From: UBA2767 sp965228625
Lineage (GTDB): Bacteria; Pseudomonadota; Alphaproteobacteria; Rhizobiales; Methyloligellaceae
Assembly: GCA_965228625.1 (NCBI GenBank)
Contig: OZ245829.1
Span: forward strand, 2,170,001 to 2,234,000
Length of the DNA stretch: 64,000 bases
Direction of reading: 5' to 3'
Part shown: positions 62,231 through 64,000 of the stretch, one piece after another
Layout: every line of letters begins with the position of its first letter
How positions within the stretch are numbered: the first letter of the stretch is position 1
Made by a program: the position numbers and the translations under genes
Notes under the pieces: model-generated
Told to the model about the DNA's origin: nothing
Seen by the model: only the letters and a program-made list of their open reading frames with translations
Databases searched by the model: none

Positions 62231-63178
62231 CTAACGTGAGGGCGGTGCACTGCAAAGAAGTACCAGACAGTCATACATGACTTGCGCGGCAAGTTGGGCG
62301 GTGACATTGCCGACATCGTGCGGTGGGCTCACCGTATTGACGTCGAACGCCACGAACCGGAGCCCGGCGAGATTGCGAAGCAGACGCAAACCCGCTTCGG
62401 CACCGGGGCCGCCGGGTATCGGCGCGCAGACCCCCGGCGCGCAGGACGGATCGAAGAAATCCATGTCCCAGCACAGATACACGGGCCGGCCGGAAAGCCT
62501 GTCCTTCAGTTCGCCGGCGACGTCTTCCATGCCGCGTGTCCGCATCTCGTCATAGGTCATGACGGTGTATCCGAGGTTCCGCGCGGCCTCCAAGATGCCG
62601 GGGTTGTAGAACGTGCCACGCATCCCGGCATGGACCGACGCAGACACGTCGATCAACTCTTCTTCGGCCGCGCGCACAAACGTGTTGCCGGTGGCCTTGA
62701 GGCGTCCCTCGCCCGGGTTGGCGTCGGTGTGGGAGTCCACGTGAAGGACAACCAGGTCATTTTGAAAACGTGAAAGCGCACGCAACTGACCGAGTGTCAC
62801 GCTGCCGTCTCCGCCCATGCAGACCGGGACGACCCCGTTCCCGGCAACGAGTCCGACGGCCTTCTCGATTGTCGCCTCGGCCTCGTCGAGAAAGCTCGGA
62901 ACGAGGTCGAGGTCGCCGCAGTCGATCGCCCGCAGGCGTTCCAGCGGATCGAAATCCGCGTCGGGCGGCCGGAACCGGCGAATGAGCCGCGATGCGTCGC
63001 GGATGGCACGGGGACCGTCGCGCGCGCCGACCCGGTTCGGATGCGTGCCATTGTCGTAGGGCAGTCCGAGAACGGCGGCCTTTCGTCCGGCAAGATCGTG
63101 GCCGTACTCGATACCCATGAAGGTTCCGGGCGGCCGAAAGATGTCGGGGTCAAAGATATCGGTCATCGTCCGTGGCAT
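62231..63178 (-). CDS. Arginase-family protein with GGDG instead of GGDH
   Basis: A 315-residue ureohydrolase-fold protein. VDSHTDANPG and WDMDFFDPS keep four metal ligands, but the first motif is MGGDGSVTLG, losing the His, and the C-terminal substrate Glu is Asn (FDVNTVSPPHD). The start at ATG 63178 has a weak ribosome site; ATG 63166 is possible. It precedes the intact ureohydrolase on the same strand by 86 bases. Confidence 0.82.
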   Translation of the reverse strand: MPRTMTDIFDPDIFRPPGTFMGIEYGHDLAGRKAAVLGLPYDNGTHPNRVGARDGPRAIRDASRLIRRFRPPDADFDPLERLRAIDCGDLDLVPSFLDEAEATIEKAVGLVAGNGVVPVCMGGDGSVTLGQLRALSRFQNDLVVLHVDSHTDANPGEGRLKATGNTFVRAAEEELIDVSASVHAGMRGTFYNPGILEAARNLGYTVMTYDEMRTRGMEDVAGELKDRLSGRPVYLCWDMDFFDPSCAPGVCAPIPGGPGAEAGLRLLRNLAGLRFVAFDVNTVSPPHDVGNVTAQLAAQVMYDCLVLLCSAPPSR

Positions 63179-63536
63179 AATATCGACTTCTGATCGGCAG
63201 GCATCGCAATTGTGGAGTGTGCGGCACGTGTCGTGAGGTCCACCGCTTTCGGTCAAGCGTTCCGGGCTCGATGCCGTATCAGCGTTGCCGGGCTTCCGGC
63301 ATGACGTGTTTTCCCTGCGACCGGCCGATTGAGCATTCAGTGACGGTCGGATTTGGCAAAAACACCGCCAAGCATTTCGGGTATAAGACCGCAATCATCC
63401 GCAAATTACGGATTAGCAAGAGGATTCTGACGTACGGTTGTATAATTGACCCGATACTACCGTTGTTTAAAATGCGGAGTGTGCATTCTGACGGCGTGTC
63501 CTTTTGTGATTTTTTTCGTTGTTTGGTAGCAGTGTG
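63179..63536. other. Intergenic region before the cyclase gene
   Basis: About 360 bases, with an AT-rich part (63370-63530) that likely holds promoters for the two divergent genes. A short plus-strand reading frame in it has poor coding character and many Cys and Arg residues, so I call no gene here. Confidence 0.6.
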
Positions 63537-64000
63537 ATGGCGGCGAGACATTGTCCATCCATTCCAGGCGAGCGGACAACTCGCACAGTTCTTTTTGTCG
63601 ACGTGGTCGAATCGACACGGCTACTCGAACTGAATGAGCATGATGCGATCGCGCGCTGGCGTGATCTCGTGAAGGTCATCAGAACACGGATACTGGCGGA
63701 GCACGAAGGCCGTCTCGTGAACAGCCTCGGGGACGGGTTGCTGCTGGACTTCCGGGATGTGAAGTCTGCCGTCGCCGCTGCATTTGCGATCCAGGGGGCC
63801 GGTTCAAGGTCCAACCGCGGCATCGCGCCAGACGAGCAAATGCTGCTTCGTATCGGTATAGAGGTCAGCAACGTAATCGTCGGCAAGAACGACGTATACG
63901 GTCGAGGGGTTATGCTTGGTGCAAGACTCATGACCCTCGCAGGCCCCGGCGAAATCGTGGTTTCAGCGCATGTACGCGACCAGTTGACGGCGGGATTGCA
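63537..64000 (+). CDS. Class III adenylate/guanylate cyclase family protein (5' part)
   Basis: The first 154 residues of a protein with an N-terminal class III cyclase catalytic domain: VLFVDVVESTRLL carries the first metal Asp, LVNSLGDGLLLDF the second, and IGIEVSNVIVGKNDVYG plus GARLMTLAGPGEIVVS complete the fold. It would make cyclic AMP or GMP. The gene runs past the window end, so any C-terminal sensor or TPR part is unseen. Confidence 0.85.
   Translation, partial: MAARHCPSIPGERTTRTVLFVDVVESTRLLELNEHDAIARWRDLVKVIRTRILAEHEGRLVNSLGDGLLLDFRDVKSAVAAAFAIQGAGSRSNRGIAPDEQMLLRIGIEVSNVIVGKNDVYGRGVMLGARLMTLAGPGEIVVSAHVRDQLTAGL

Noticed and set aside
63217..63537. A 106-codon plus-strand frame before the cyclase gene
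   Set aside because: Many Cys, no ribosome site, AT-rich second half and no recognisable family; more likely promoter DNA.
1..64000. CRISPR arrays, insertion sequences, tRNA or rRNA genes
   Set aside because: No regularly spaced repeats, transposase-like frames, terminal inverted repeats or tRNA-like cloverleaf sequences were noticed on reading; a tRNA or CRISPR scan would settle it.

Overview
The window is high-GC, tightly packed DNA from an alphaproteobacterium, probably Rhizobiales- or Rhodospirillales-like. The grounds are FixI/FixS, FnrL- and Dnr-type regulators with TTGAT-N4-ATCAA-like operators, a cd1-type nir cluster with a fused nirDL, a LuxR/LuxI pair and many amino-acid-derivative hydrolases. 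I see no rRNA, tRNA, insertion sequence, phage gene or CRISPR array. The first and last genes are cut by the window edges.

Region 1 (1-12.5 kb), microaerobic/anaerobic control: the end of fixI and fixS (cbb3 oxidase maturation), a DUF2189 membrane protein diverging from an FnrL-like iron-sulfur regulator across a perfect FNR box, several small membrane proteins, a hemerythrin and a cytochrome c sharing a FixK-type box, an amidohydrolase-Rieske-RND exporter operon, an FNR-box-driven tandem universal stress protein, and a Dnr-type Crp/Fnr regulator.

Region 2 (12.5-25.2 kb), nitrite reduction: on the minus strand nirS, a NapC/NirT cytochrome fused to an ethylbenzene-dehydrogenase-like haem domain, a cupredoxin, and nirE-nirC-nirF-nirDL-nirG-nirH-nirJ-nirN for haem d1 assembly. 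nnrS diverges from nirS. Dnr/FNR-like boxes precede both nirS and nirE.

Region 3 (25.2-32.1 kb), a likely nitric oxide reductase operon: a small membrane protein, a CuA subunit II, a haem-copper subunit I in which the catalytic Tyr position is Gln, a haem O synthase, a SCO protein, a cytochrome b/ferredoxin/FlpD fusion, a periplasmic protein and a bacteriohemerythrin, behind a Dnr-like box. No norCB is present, so this operon is the best candidate for the NO-consuming step after NirS. It resembles the eNOR/sNOR-like groups rather than cNOR or qNOR.

Region 4 (32.1-36.7 kb), quorum sensing: a small unknown protein, an alpha/beta hydrolase, luxR, luxI, a small protein overlapping luxI, and an EctB-like aminotransferase. 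Matching CTAG-N8-CTAG dyads lie upstream of the first gene and of luxI.

Region 5 (36.7-63.2 kb), a large catabolic region: M20, M24 and M28 hydrolases, N-formylglutamate amidohydrolase, amidohydrolases, two MmgE/PrpD proteins, a triple-domain RidA protein, DUF1028, a dipeptide-type ABC importer, an MFS carrier, an argininosuccinate-lyase-like C-N lyase and three ureohydrolases, many joined by 1-8 base overlaps. It looks built to import and dismantle an N-substituted amino acid, amide or peptide-like compound. The lyase plus MmgE/PrpD pair recalls EDDS/iminodisuccinate degradation. Several of these enzymes have lost canonical metal ligands. The window ends in the start of a class III nucleotide cyclase.
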